Origin: Pseudofulvimonas gallinarii | GTDB lineage: Bacteria; Pseudomonadota; Gammaproteobacteria; Xanthomonadales; UBA2363 | Length of the DNA: 48,855 nucleotides | Direction: 5' to 3' | NCBI RefSeq assembly: GCF_004343305.1 | Contig: NZ_SMAF01000017.1 | Location: forward strand, 13,043-61,897 | Shown here: positions 1 through 6,806 of the stretch, piece by piece | Layout: every line of letters begins with the position of its first letter | Numbering within the stretch: position 1 is the stretch's first letter | Position numbers and translations under genes: made by a program | The notes under the pieces: model-generated | What the model was told of the DNA's origin: nothing | What the model saw: only the letters and a program-made list of their open reading frames with translations | Databases searched by the model: none

Positions 1-520
1 GAGGTCACGACTTCGCGGGCATGACCGGCTTCGGGACCGCGGGCGATTTCGTCTCCGACCGAGCCAGCCGCTGATTCCGTCATACCCGCGAAGGCGGGCA
101 TCCAGCGGAACTCGCGTTGAGCCTGACTCACTGCATGCCTTGGTGGGCATGACGTGTGTAGGGATTGCGGAGGTCACGACTTCGCGGGCATGACCGGCTT
201 CGGGACCGCGGGCGATTTCGTCTCCGACCGAGCCAGCCGCTGATTCCGTCATACCCGCGAAGGCGGGTATCCAGAGGAACTTGCGTTGAGCCTGACTCAC
301 TGCATGCCGCCTTGGCGGGCATGACCGGCCTTCGGGACCGCGGGCGATTTCGTCTCCGACCGAGCCAGCCGCTGATTCCGTCATACCCGCGAAGGCGGGT
401 ATCCAGCGGAACATGCGTTGAGCCTGAACTCACGGCATGCCGCCTTGGCGGGCATGACGTGTGTAGGGATTGCGGAGGTCACGACTTCGCGGGCATGACG
501 ATCCGTTGTGGCGTTTTGGC
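1..520. repeat. REP-like repeat array, block A
   Basis: This stretch holds three imperfect copies of a unit of roughly 120-170 bp. Each copy carries the palindromic core CCCGCGAAGGCGGG flanked by GTCATA on the left and (T/C)ATCCAG on the right, at about 78-105, 248-274 and 380-406. A second weaker half-palindrome containing GGGCATGAC follows each core. Shared filler such as GATTTCGTCTCCGACCGAGC and GGGATTGCGGAGGTCACGAC recurs between cores. Reading frames across it are repeat translations (for example MPAKA, RRRVS) and are not genes. The array continues past the left window edge. Such elements are common between genes in Xanthomonadales. Confidence 0.85.
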
Positions 521-583
521 TGCCGGAACAGTCATCGGAGTGGACTTTGGACTGCCAGCCGTGCCTACTCAACGCGGCCCAAC

Positions 584-922
584 ATGTCCGTTGATATGGC
601 AATGGAAAAGCAGCCAGCGGTTTACATCCTCGCCAGTGACAGGAACGGGACGTTGTATGTCGGCGTGACCAGCGATCTGGTCAAGCGGATCTGGCAACAC
701 CGGCAACATGCCGTCGAAGGTTTTACGGCGAGATACGGCGTTACGCGGCTGGTCTGGTACGAGCTGCACGGGGATATGGTGTCAGCGATTTCCCGGGAAA
801 AGCAGGTCAAGAAGTGGCGCCGGTCATGGAAGCTGCGATTGATCGAGGAACTCAATCCGGATTGGACCGATCTTTGGGGCGAAATCTGCGGGTTCGAGAC
901 CGGGGCACCGCGGTCGGATTGA
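584..922 (+). CDS. GIY-YIG nuclease family protein (small, YhbQ/UPF0213-like)
   Basis: A 112-residue protein that is almost entirely one GIY-YIG endonuclease domain. The two defining strands are VYI at residues 13-15 and YVG at 25-27. The candidate catalytic Arg is R35, the metal-binding Glu is E72 in REKQVKKW, and a conserved Asn is N91 in the NPDW motif. Known GIY-YIG domains cut DNA; the small stand-alone bacterial members have poorly known roles. The start at 584 is the first ATG outside repeat sequence, but no clear Shine-Dalgarno site precedes it and the ATGs at 596 and 602 are alternatives. An upstream in-frame extension would only translate repeat DNA. The gene sits between two REP-like arrays, with its stop at the edge of the second, which suggests but does not prove a functional link. 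Confidence 0.85.
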   Translation: MSVDMAMEKQPAVYILASDRNGTLYVGVTSDLVKRIWQHRQHAVEGFTARYGVTRLVWYELHGDMVSAISREKQVKKWRRSWKLRLIEELNPDWTDLWGEICGFETGAPRSD

Positions 923-1252
923 GCAGGAGTCGGCTCGGCCACGCCGCTGCGGAGCCGGCTGAACCGGCACTGCCGGACCCGAAACTTGCGCTGAGGCTGA
1001 ATTCGCTGGATGCCCGCCTTCACGGGCATGACGGGTTTCGGGATTGCGGAGACCGCGACTTGGCGGCATGCCTGGATTCCGGGTGGGAATGCCCTTGCAG
1101 GCTCTGCGGAGGGCGGGTCTTCGAACCCGGCGGACGTTTGCGTTTTCCAAGCTGACCAGGTCAGTCGCTGGCGTCCCCCCTGATTTCATCTCTGACAAGT
1201 CGCTGCGGTCACCTTTCCGATTTCGTCTCTGCGAACACGAGCCCCTGATTCC

Positions 1253-1333
1253 GTCATACCCGCGAAGGCGGGTATCCAGCCGGTCTTGCGCTGAGGCTGA
1301 GTTCGCTGGATGCCCGCCTGCGCGGGCATGACG
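1253..1333. repeat. Convergent REP pair (BIME-like), copy 1
   Basis: The palindrome at 1253-1279 (core CCCGCGAAGGCGGG) faces an inverted element at 1306-1333 (core CCCGCCTGCGCGGG) across a 26-nt spacer. The outer sequences GTCAT and ATGAC are complementary, so the whole segment can fold into one long imperfect hairpin as well as two small ones. The arrangement resembles the paired REPs (BIMEs) of enterobacteria. Confidence 0.75.
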
Positions 1334-1761
1334 ACCATTGGGACCGCGGACGCCACACCTGCGCAGGCATGACGACCTTCGGGCTTGCGGACGCCGCGCC
1401 TGCGCGGGAAAGGCGGGCTTCGGGACCGCGGACGCCGCGCCTTCACGGGCGTGACGGGCTTCGGGGCTTGCGGGCGCCGCGCCTTCACGGGCATGACGGG
1501 CATCGGGGCTTGCGGGCGCCGCGCCTTCACGGGCATGACGGGTTTCGGGATTGCGGAGACCGCGACTTGGCGGCATGCCTGGATTCCGGGTGGGAATGCC
1601 CTTGCAGGCTCTGCGGAGGGCGGCTCATCGCATCCGGCGGACGTTTGCGTTTTCCACGCTGCGGAGGTCAGTCGCTGCCGTCCCCTCCCTGATTTCATCT
1701 CTGACCAGTCGCTGCGGTCACCTTTCCGATTTCGTCTCTGCCAACACGAGCCCCTGATTCC

Positions 1762-1842
1762 GTCATACCCGCGAAGGCGGGTATCCAGCCGGTCTTGCGC
1801 TGAGGCTGAGTTCGCTGGATGCCCGCCTGCGCGGGCATGACG
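1762..1842. repeat. Convergent REP pair (BIME-like), copy 2
   Basis: A near-identical second copy of the pair at 1253-1333, carried by the ~509-bp duplication. It has a GTCATA-type element at 1762-1788 and its inverted partner at 1815-1842, with the same spacer sequence. Its high similarity to copy 1 points to recent duplication. Confidence 0.75.
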
Positions 1843-2034
1843 GCCATTGGGACCGCGGACGCCACACCTGCGCGGGCATGACGACCTTCGGGCTTGCGGA
1901 CGCCGCGCCTGCGCGGGAAAGGCGGGCTTCGGGACCGCGGACGCCGCGCCTTCACGGGCGTGACGACCTTCGGGCTTGCGGATGCCGCGCCTGCGCGGGC
2001 ATGACGGGCGTCCCGGTGCTCGCCGGGGATTGCC

Positions 2035-2042
2035 TGTATCCT
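2035..2042 (+). promoter_or_regulatory. rnpB: Possible -10 element of rnpB
   Basis: TATCCT at 2037-2042 with TG just before it lies 7 nt upstream of the first paired base of the RNase P RNA at 2050, the right spacing for a -10 box. No good -35 hexamer is seen. The repeat array ends immediately upstream. Confidence 0.35.
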
Positions 2043-2048
2043 TGCCGC

Positions 2049-2400
2049 TGGAGTCGGCCGGGCGGTCGCTGTCGCGCAAGCGGCAGAGGAAAGTCCGGGC
2101 TCCGCAGGGCAGGGTGCCAGGTAACGCCTGGGCGGCGCGAGCCGACGGAAAGTGCAACAGAGAGCAGACCGCCGAACGGTTCCTCCGGGAATGCGTGGCA
2201 AGGGTGAAACGGTGCGGTAAGAGCGCACCGCGAGTCTGGCAACAGACCGGCACGGCAAACCCCACCTGGAGCAAGGCCGAATAGGGATCCCATGACGTGG
2301 CCCGCGTCGGATCCGGGTTGGCCGCACGAGGCGCGTGGTGACACGCGTCCCAGAGGAATGACCGTCCTCGACAGAACCCGGCTTACAGGCCGGCTCCAAT
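2049..2400 (+). ncRNA. rnpB: RNase P RNA, bacterial class A
   Basis: The catalytic RNA of ribonuclease P, which removes 5' leaders from pre-tRNAs. Conserved blocks appear in order: AGGAAAGTCCGGGC at 2087, CAGGGTGCCAGGTAACGCCT near 2108-2127, GTGCAACAGAGAGCAGACCG near 2152, GGTGCGGTAAGAGCGCACCG near 2211-2230, GGAGCAAGGCCGAATAGGG near 2269, and the closing GACAGAACCCGGCTTA near 2370. The terminal P1 helix pairs GGAGTCGGCC at 2050-2059 with GGCCGGCTCC at 2389-2398, which sets both ends. At about 350 nt it is slightly shorter than the E. coli RNA. Any protein reading through this region is spurious. Confidence 0.97.
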
Positions 2401-2647
2401 CCATCGAATGCCAGCCGGCGCGCCTCCGGGCGCGCCGGGCTGTGCCCCGTCGCTCGTCGCCTCAACCGCCGCGCGATGCTTTCCGGCGCCCGGCTTTGGC
2501 GTCAGCCCGCTACACGTTCTGTCCGTCCGCGCGACCATTGCCCGTCGCCGGTCTGTGCCGAGGCCGCGCCGCTATGATGGTTCCGTCGGCGCCCGACTGG
2601 TTGCGCCGGCGAACGGATGCTCTGGCCGGGACTGCCTGACGAACCGC

Positions 2648-3262
2648 ATGCGACGCGATTTCAATTTCCCGCTTCCACGCTGGCTGGCCATCGCCGTGCT
2701 GGCGCTGCTGGTGCTGGTGCAGGTCTGGAAGCACTACGACGCGCCGTCGATTGCCGGAACGGCCGGGCGGCCGGACGTTTCAGCACCGGCGCCATCGTTG
2801 CCGGCGCCATCGGAACCCGGGCGATCCAGTCCCGCGCCACCGGGTCCTGCGCCATCGAATGCCGGGCGGTCGAAGTCCACGTCGTCGAATCCCGCGCCCT
2901 CGCACCCCGGGGGATCGAAGTCCGCGCAATCGAATCCTGCGCCGTCGAATCCCGCGCCCGCGACATCGTCGACGCCGGCGCGGTCTTATCCGTCTTTCCT
3001 GCCGCCGGAGGCGCCGGCGGTCGTCGAACGCATCCTGCGCGGGGGGCCGCATCCGCATCGCCAGGATGGCGCCGTGTTCCAGAACCGCGAGCGCCGTCTG
3101 CCTTCGCGGGCGCGCGGCCATTACCGCGAATACACCGTGCCGACGCCAGGTTCGCGCGACCGCGGCGCGCGCCGCATCGTCACTGGCGGCGACCCCCCGA
3201 CCGAGTTCTGGTACACCGCGGACCACTACCGCACGTTCCGATCCTTCGAGGTGCCGCGATGA
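2648..3262 (+). CDS. Membrane-anchored barnase/RNase Sa-type ribonuclease (N1/T1 family)
   Basis: A 204-residue protein. Residues 13-27 form one hydrophobic segment after a short basic N-terminus, read as an uncleaved signal anchor. Residues about 35-110 are a Pro/Ser-rich linker encoded by short DNA repeats. The C-terminal 85 residues are a microbial ribonuclease domain. The general base is E161 in YREYTV, R175/R176 sit in ARRIV, and the general acid is H193 in TADHYR, matching the Glu-Arg-His triad of barnase and RNase Sa. These enzymes cut single-stranded RNA at guanine. Its stop overlaps the barstar start by 4 bp (ATGA), so toxin and inhibitor are coupled. The start at 2648 is chosen because the upstream in-frame part overlaps the rnpB flank. 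Whether the domain ends up in the periplasm is inferred from the anchor. Confidence 0.85.
   Translation: MRRDFNFPLPRWLAIAVLALLVLVQVWKHYDAPSIAGTAGRPDVSAPAPSLPAPSEPGRSSPAPPGPAPSNAGRSKSTSSNPAPSHPGGSKSAQSNPAPSNPAPATSSTPARSYPSFLPPEAPAVVERILRGGPHPHRQDGAVFQNRERRLPSRARGHYREYTVPTPGSRDRGARRIVTGGDPPTEFWYTADHYRTFRSFEVPR
2814..2965 (+). repeat. Pro/Ser linker-encoding short tandem repeats
   Basis: Degenerate repeats containing TCGAATCCCGCGCC and GGGCGATCGAAGTCC occur several times and encode SNPAPS/PGRSKS-type peptides in the linker of the ribonuclease. In-frame repeat units suggest that linker length can vary between strains. Confidence 0.6.
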
Positions 3263-3684
3263 CCTTTGGCGAATGGACGGCCTGGCTGCGGCAGCATGGC
3301 GAGGCCGGCGTGTTCTTCATCGAACCGGGCGAGCGGCCGGACCTGTTCGCGGCGGCGCGCGGCCTGGACTTCGCGACCGTGCGCCTGGACCTGGCCGATT
3401 GCCGACGCAGCGATGACCTGTTCGCACGCATGGCTGCGGTGTTCCGTTTCCCCGAGTGGTTCGGCGACAACTGGGACGCGCTGGCCGACTGCCTGGCCGA
3501 CCTGTCGTGGTGGCTGGCGCGCGGTTACGTGCTGGTGATCGGCAACAGTGGTGCCTTCCGGGAGGCCGATCCGGCGTCGTGGCGGATGCTGCTGGACGTG
3601 CTGGCCGACACCGCCGACAGCTGGCGCGACGCCGCCGTGCCGTTCTGGAGTTTCGTCACCGACCCGCCCGCGGACGATGCCTGA
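3259..3684 (+). CDS. Barstar family ribonuclease inhibitor
   Basis: A 141-residue cytoplasmic protein of the barstar family, which plugs the active site of barnase-type RNases. The family hallmark is FPEWFGDNWDALADCLADLSW, containing the helix with the conserved Trp and Asp residues that bind the RNase. It starts in the ATGA overlap with the ribonuclease gene, so the two proteins are made together. A cytoplasmic inhibitor beside an exported or anchored RNase is the classical self-protection arrangement. The last ten or so codons (VTDPPADDA) lie in a 140-bp unit that is duplicated just downstream. Confidence 0.93.
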   Translation: MTFGEWTAWLRQHGEAGVFFIEPGERPDLFAAARGLDFATVRLDLADCRRSDDLFARMAAVFRFPEWFGDNWDALADCLADLSWWLARGYVLVIGNSGAFREADPASWRMLLDVLADTADSWRDAAVPFWSFVTDPPADDA

Positions 3685-3934
3685 TCGCCTGCTGCTGGCG
3701 ACCATCCGGTCGCCGGCGACGATCGCCTGCGGGCGATAAGGCGGGGATAGGCAGCGCGACCGCTGGCCGTCCGGGTGCATCGAAGCCCCGGCTCGTCACC
3801 GACCCGCCCGCCGACGATGCCTGATCGCCTGCTGCTGGCGACCATCCGGTCGCCGGCGACGACCACCTGCGGCCGATACGGAGCGCATAGGCGGCGCGAC
3901 CGCTCGCCGTTCGGGCGCATCGAAGCCCGGCTAG
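3655..3934 (+). repeat. 140-bp tandem duplication including the barstar 3' end
   Basis: The segment 3655-3794 is repeated at 3795-3934 with an exact 140-bp offset. The first copy contains the last codons and stop of barstar plus about 110 bp downstream. The second copy keeps the same coding tail (GTCACCGACCCGCCCG onward) with point differences, mostly in its second half. A further short match (GGCGCGACCGCT) occurs near 3961. No gene is seen in 3685-4043. Confidence 0.85.
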
Positions 3935-4043
3935 CCCGCTTGCCGGGCCTGTAGTTGGTGCGGCGCGACCGCTGCGGACAACCCGGCGGACATCGCCCCC
4001 GGCGCGGCACGGGACGTGCCACGCCGGCGAAGCGTCCGCGCGA

Positions 4044-5261
4044 TCAGCGCGGGACGGTGCTGACCACCTGGCCGTTGATCACCACGGCGGTGACGTGGCT
4101 GGTGTACTCGAATGGATCGCCGTCGAACAGCACGAGGTCGCCGTCCTTGCCGGCTTCCAGTGAACCGACGCGGTCCTCGATGCCGAGGATGCGCGCGGCG
4201 TCGAGGCTGATGCTGGCCAGCGCGGCGTCGAAGCCAAGGCCATTCGCGGCGGCGATCGCCGCTTCCCACAGCACCACGCGGGTCTTCGGCACATAGCCCT
4301 CATAGCCGCTCTGCAGCGCGAAGGGAATGCCGGCCTGATGCAGCGCCGCCGCCGTGGTGAAGCTGGCGTTCTCCAGCTCGCCGTACTGGCGCGCCATGGT
4401 CGGATGCAGCAGCACCGGCACGCCTGCGGCCTTGATCTGGTCGACGACGAGATAGGCTTCGGCGGCGCCATCAAGGACGAGGCGGAAGTTGAACTCCTGT
4501 GCCAGGCGCAGCGCCGACAGGATGTCCTGTTCGCGCCATGCCGTCACCAGCAGCGGGCGCTTGCGGTCGAGCACCTCGACCAGCACTTCCAACTCCAGGT
4601 CGCGCGGGGGCGCCGAGTCGGCCTTGGCGCGGGCGAGCTTGTCGCGGTACTCGCCGGCCTTGACCAGTTGCGCGCGCAGCATCGCCACCTGCTTGCTGCG
4701 GTTGCCCGGGCTCTTGCCCTCGGCGCCGAAGGCGCCGCTGCCCAGCTGCGCGGCGATCATCGCCGGCGACTGCAGCGTCGCCGCCTCGGCGGAATTGCCC
4801 CAGGTCTTGGCGATCAGCGTCTGGCCGGAGACCAGCGCACCGGTGCCATGGCCGGTGTGCACGGTGGTGATGCCGTGCTCGCGCAGCCAGCCGACCAGCG
4901 TCTCGCGCGGGTTGTAGGCATCGATGGCCCGCAGCTGCGGCTGGATCGGCGCCGACGATTCCAGCTGGTCCTGGTCGTGTGGCTGGTTGAGATAACCGGC
5001 CAGCCCGACGACGCTGCGGGCGTCGATCAGTCCGGGCGTGACGACGCGCGCTTCCAGCGTCTGCACGCCATCGGGAATGCGCACGCGATCGGCCGGGCCG
5101 ACGCGCTCGATCCTGCCATTGCGGATCAGGACGACGCCGTTGTCGATGGCCGGACCCGCCACCGGATAGAGGCGTTCGGCGCGGACGGCGAGATCCTGCG
5201 CGACGGTGGCCTGGGCGGCCAGCAGCAGGCCCAGGCCGGTGGTGACCAGTGCGCGCTTCAT
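4044..5261 (-). CDS. Amidohydrolase-like protein lacking metal ligands (secreted pseudoenzyme candidate)
   Basis: A 405-residue protein with an N-terminal signal peptide (residues 1-21, cleavage near AQA/TVAQD) and the fold of imidazolonepropionase-like amidohydrolases. The family landmarks SGQTL, LEAGKDGDLVLFDGDP and the final VVINGQ strand are kept. The ligands are not: the HxH after the first strand is R82-S-V84 (DARSVV), the beta-5 His site reads LVTAWREQD, the beta-6 site reads LDGAAEAY, and the beta-8 Asp region reads LQSGYEG. Hydrolase activity is therefore unlikely. Its start overlaps the stop of the upstream active-looking paralogue by 4 bp (ATGA), so a partner or scaffold role in a heteromer is plausible. 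Confidence 0.88.
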   Translation of the reverse strand: MKRALVTTGLGLLLAAQATVAQDLAVRAERLYPVAGPAIDNGVVLIRNGRIERVGPADRVRIPDGVQTLEARVVTPGLIDARSVVGLAGYLNQPHDQDQLESSAPIQPQLRAIDAYNPRETLVGWLREHGITTVHTGHGTGALVSGQTLIAKTWGNSAEAATLQSPAMIAAQLGSGAFGAEGKSPGNRSKQVAMLRAQLVKAGEYRDKLARAKADSAPPRDLELEVLVEVLDRKRPLLVTAWREQDILSALRLAQEFNFRLVLDGAAEAYLVVDQIKAAGVPVLLHPTMARQYGELENASFTTAAALHQAGIPFALQSGYEGYVPKTRVVLWEAAIAAANGLGFDAALASISLDAARILGIEDRVGSLEAGKDGDLVLFDGDPFEYTSHVTAVVINGQVVSTVPR

Positions 5262-6556
5262 ACTCCGCCCTCCATTTCCAGCACATCCGTTTCCATGGCA
5301 TCGCGGCTGCCGCCGTAACCGCCGGTCGCGCGCAGGGCGTCGTCGGGGTCGGCACGGTTGAAGGTCTGCGCGCCTTCGACCCAGGTTTCCAGCACCTGCG
5401 TGTACACGCTCAGCGGATCGCCGCTGAGGATGATGAAGTCGGCATCCTTGCCCGCCTCCAGCGAACCGGTGCGGCGGTCGAGGTCGAGCATGCGCGCACC
5501 GTTGATCGTCAGCGCCTTCAGCGCGCCTTCGCGCGACATGCCGGCACGGACGGCCATTGCCGCCTGGCGCAGCAGCAGGCGCGAGTCGATGATCGGATCG
5601 TCGGTATGGAAGCCGGTGGGCACGCCGGCCCGTTCGAGGATCGCCGGCGCCGCGCTGTTGACGTTGAGCGTCTCCAGCTTGCCGCCCGGGCTGTCGAGCA
5701 GCAGCGTCGAGACCGGCGCGCCGCTGGCGGCGATCTCGTCCACCACCAGCCAGGCATCGACGGCGTGCTGCAGGACGACGCGCAGCTTGAATTCCTCGGC
5801 CAGGCGCAGCACGGTGAGGATGTCGTCGTGGCGGTGCGTGTGGTGGTGCACGATGCGCCGGCCGTCCAGTGCCTCGCACAGCGCTTCCTTGCCGAGATCC
5901 CGCGCCGGCTTGCGTTCGGCGGCCAGGTTGCGGTCGGCCATCTTCGCGCAGTACTCCTGCGCCGCGACCAGCTGTGCGCGCATCAGCGCCGCCGACTTCG
6001 CGCGCGTGCCGGGGAACGGGGCGGCGGGGCGGATGGGATTGGTGCCGTTGGCCATCTTGATGCCGCCGGCGAGGCTGCCATCGTCGAGGCGGATCGAGAG
6101 GTCATCGACCGTCGTGCCGCGACGCAGCTTCAGGTACAGCGTCTGGCCGCTGAGCAGATGCCCCGAACCGGGCATGACGTTGACCGTGGTGATGCCGCCG
6201 GCGCGGGCCTTGGCGATGCCGGCATGGCGCACGTTGATCGAATCCAGCACGCGCACGTCCGGCTGGATCGGCGCGCTGCGGTCGCCGCCGGCGGCCTGGC
6301 CGATGTGCGAATGGGTATCGACCAGCCCCGGCATGATGACCTTGCCGGAGACATCGCGGTGTTCGGCACCGGAAGGAATGCGGACATCGGTGCCGACGGC
6401 GACGATACGGCCGCGCTGCACCAGCAGCGTCCCGTTCTCGATGGCGTCGCCGCTGACCGGCAGGATGGTGGCGCCCGTGAAGGCAATGGGCCGCTCCTGG
6501 CCAACCGCGCTCAGCGGCAGGCAACAGAGCAGCGCGAGGACATGGCGTCGCAGCAC
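5258..6556 (-). CDS. Secreted imidazolonepropionase-like amidohydrolase
   Basis: A 432-residue metal-dependent hydrolase with a signal peptide (residues 1-20, ending AVGQ). The zinc motif H82-S-H84 (DTHSHIG) is intact, as are later candidate ligands: His residues in VHHHTHRHDD, His in LQHAVDAW and the beta-8 Asp in FHTDDP. The C-terminal signature SLEAGKDADFIILSGDP closes the barrel. The substrate is unknown; periplasmic members act on cyclic amides or dipeptides. The chosen start is GTG at 6556, preceded by GGGAG about 10 nt upstream and giving a proper signal peptide. It is the first gene of a two-gene unit with the ligand-less paralogue at 4044-5261. Confidence 0.9.
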   Translation of the reverse strand: MLRRHVLALLCCLPLSAVGQERPIAFTGATILPVSGDAIENGTLLVQRGRIVAVGTDVRIPSGAEHRDVSGKVIMPGLVDTHSHIGQAAGGDRSAPIQPDVRVLDSINVRHAGIAKARAGGITTVNVMPGSGHLLSGQTLYLKLRRGTTVDDLSIRLDDGSLAGGIKMANGTNPIRPAAPFPGTRAKSAALMRAQLVAAQEYCAKMADRNLAAERKPARDLGKEALCEALDGRRIVHHHTHRHDDILTVLRLAEEFKLRVVLQHAVDAWLVVDEIAASGAPVSTLLLDSPGGKLETLNVNSAAPAILERAGVPTGFHTDDPIIDSRLLLRQAAMAVRAGMSREGALKALTINGARMLDLDRRTGSLEAGKDADFIILSGDPLSVYTQVLETWVEGAQTFNRADPDDALRATGGYGGSRDAMETDVLEMEGGV

Positions 6557-6740
6557 GGCGTGGACTCCCTGGACAGTGTGCGGAACCGTCCGGCGCCAAC
6601 GGCCGGACGGATGGCGGTGCCGGCATCCGGCCGGCGACCGCTGTCGGGAGCATAAACGCAGGTCACGGCCCGCCACCGGACCCCGGCGGCCAGTGGACGA
6701 AACCGTGCGATGCACGGATGGGCCTTCGCTGCCGCCCAGA

Positions 6741-6773
6741 CGACGATGGCCTGCACAGGGCAGGCCATCGTCG
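6741..6773. terminator. Strong hairpin, likely transcription terminator
   Basis: CGACGATGGCCTGC and its exact complement form a 14-bp perfect stem with a 5-nt loop (ACAGG). It lies 34 bp after the stop of the minus-strand helicase gene and before the amidohydrolase unit on the same strand. There is no U-tract, so termination is inferred from position and stem strength. Confidence 0.6.
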
Positions 6774-6806
6774 GCGAACGCTTGCCGGCGGGCGCCGGCA
6801 GGGTTG

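Larger units (their letters stand above)
975..2010. repeat. REP-like repeat array, block B, with a large internal duplication
   Basis: A gene-free block built from three kinds of repeat. First, convergent pairs of REP palindromes at 1253-1333 and 1762-1842, plus a single inverted element at 1006-1033. Second, 36-40 bp tandem units containing CGCCTTCACGGGC or CGCCTGCGCGGG followed by ATGACG, packed at about 1333-1560 and 1843-2006. Third, a tandem duplication about 507-509 bp long in which 1030-1465 is repeated at 1538-1965 with few differences. Long open frames on both strands here are repeat translations and should not be called genes. The array ends about 40 bp before rnpB. Confidence 0.85.

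Noticed and set aside
1-520. CRISPR array
   Set aside because: Repeat units are degenerate, spacers between palindromes are themselves repeated and of unequal length, and there are no cas genes.
165-668. A possible N-terminal extension or upstream gene before the GIY-YIG protein
   Set aside because: The sequence is a translation of repeat DNA; conserved protein content begins only after the ATG at 584.
824-2465. Long open frames on both strands (up to about 360 codons) across the first 2.5 kb
   Set aside because: They translate the REP-like units (MPAQAGIQ, ARHAREGAA and similar) and rnpB. They have no ribosome sites, no domain content and overlap each other in several frames.
6741-6773. 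A small RNA gene at the perfect 14-bp hairpin
   Set aside because: Position just after the helicase stop fits a terminator; no promoter or further conserved RNA structure is visible.
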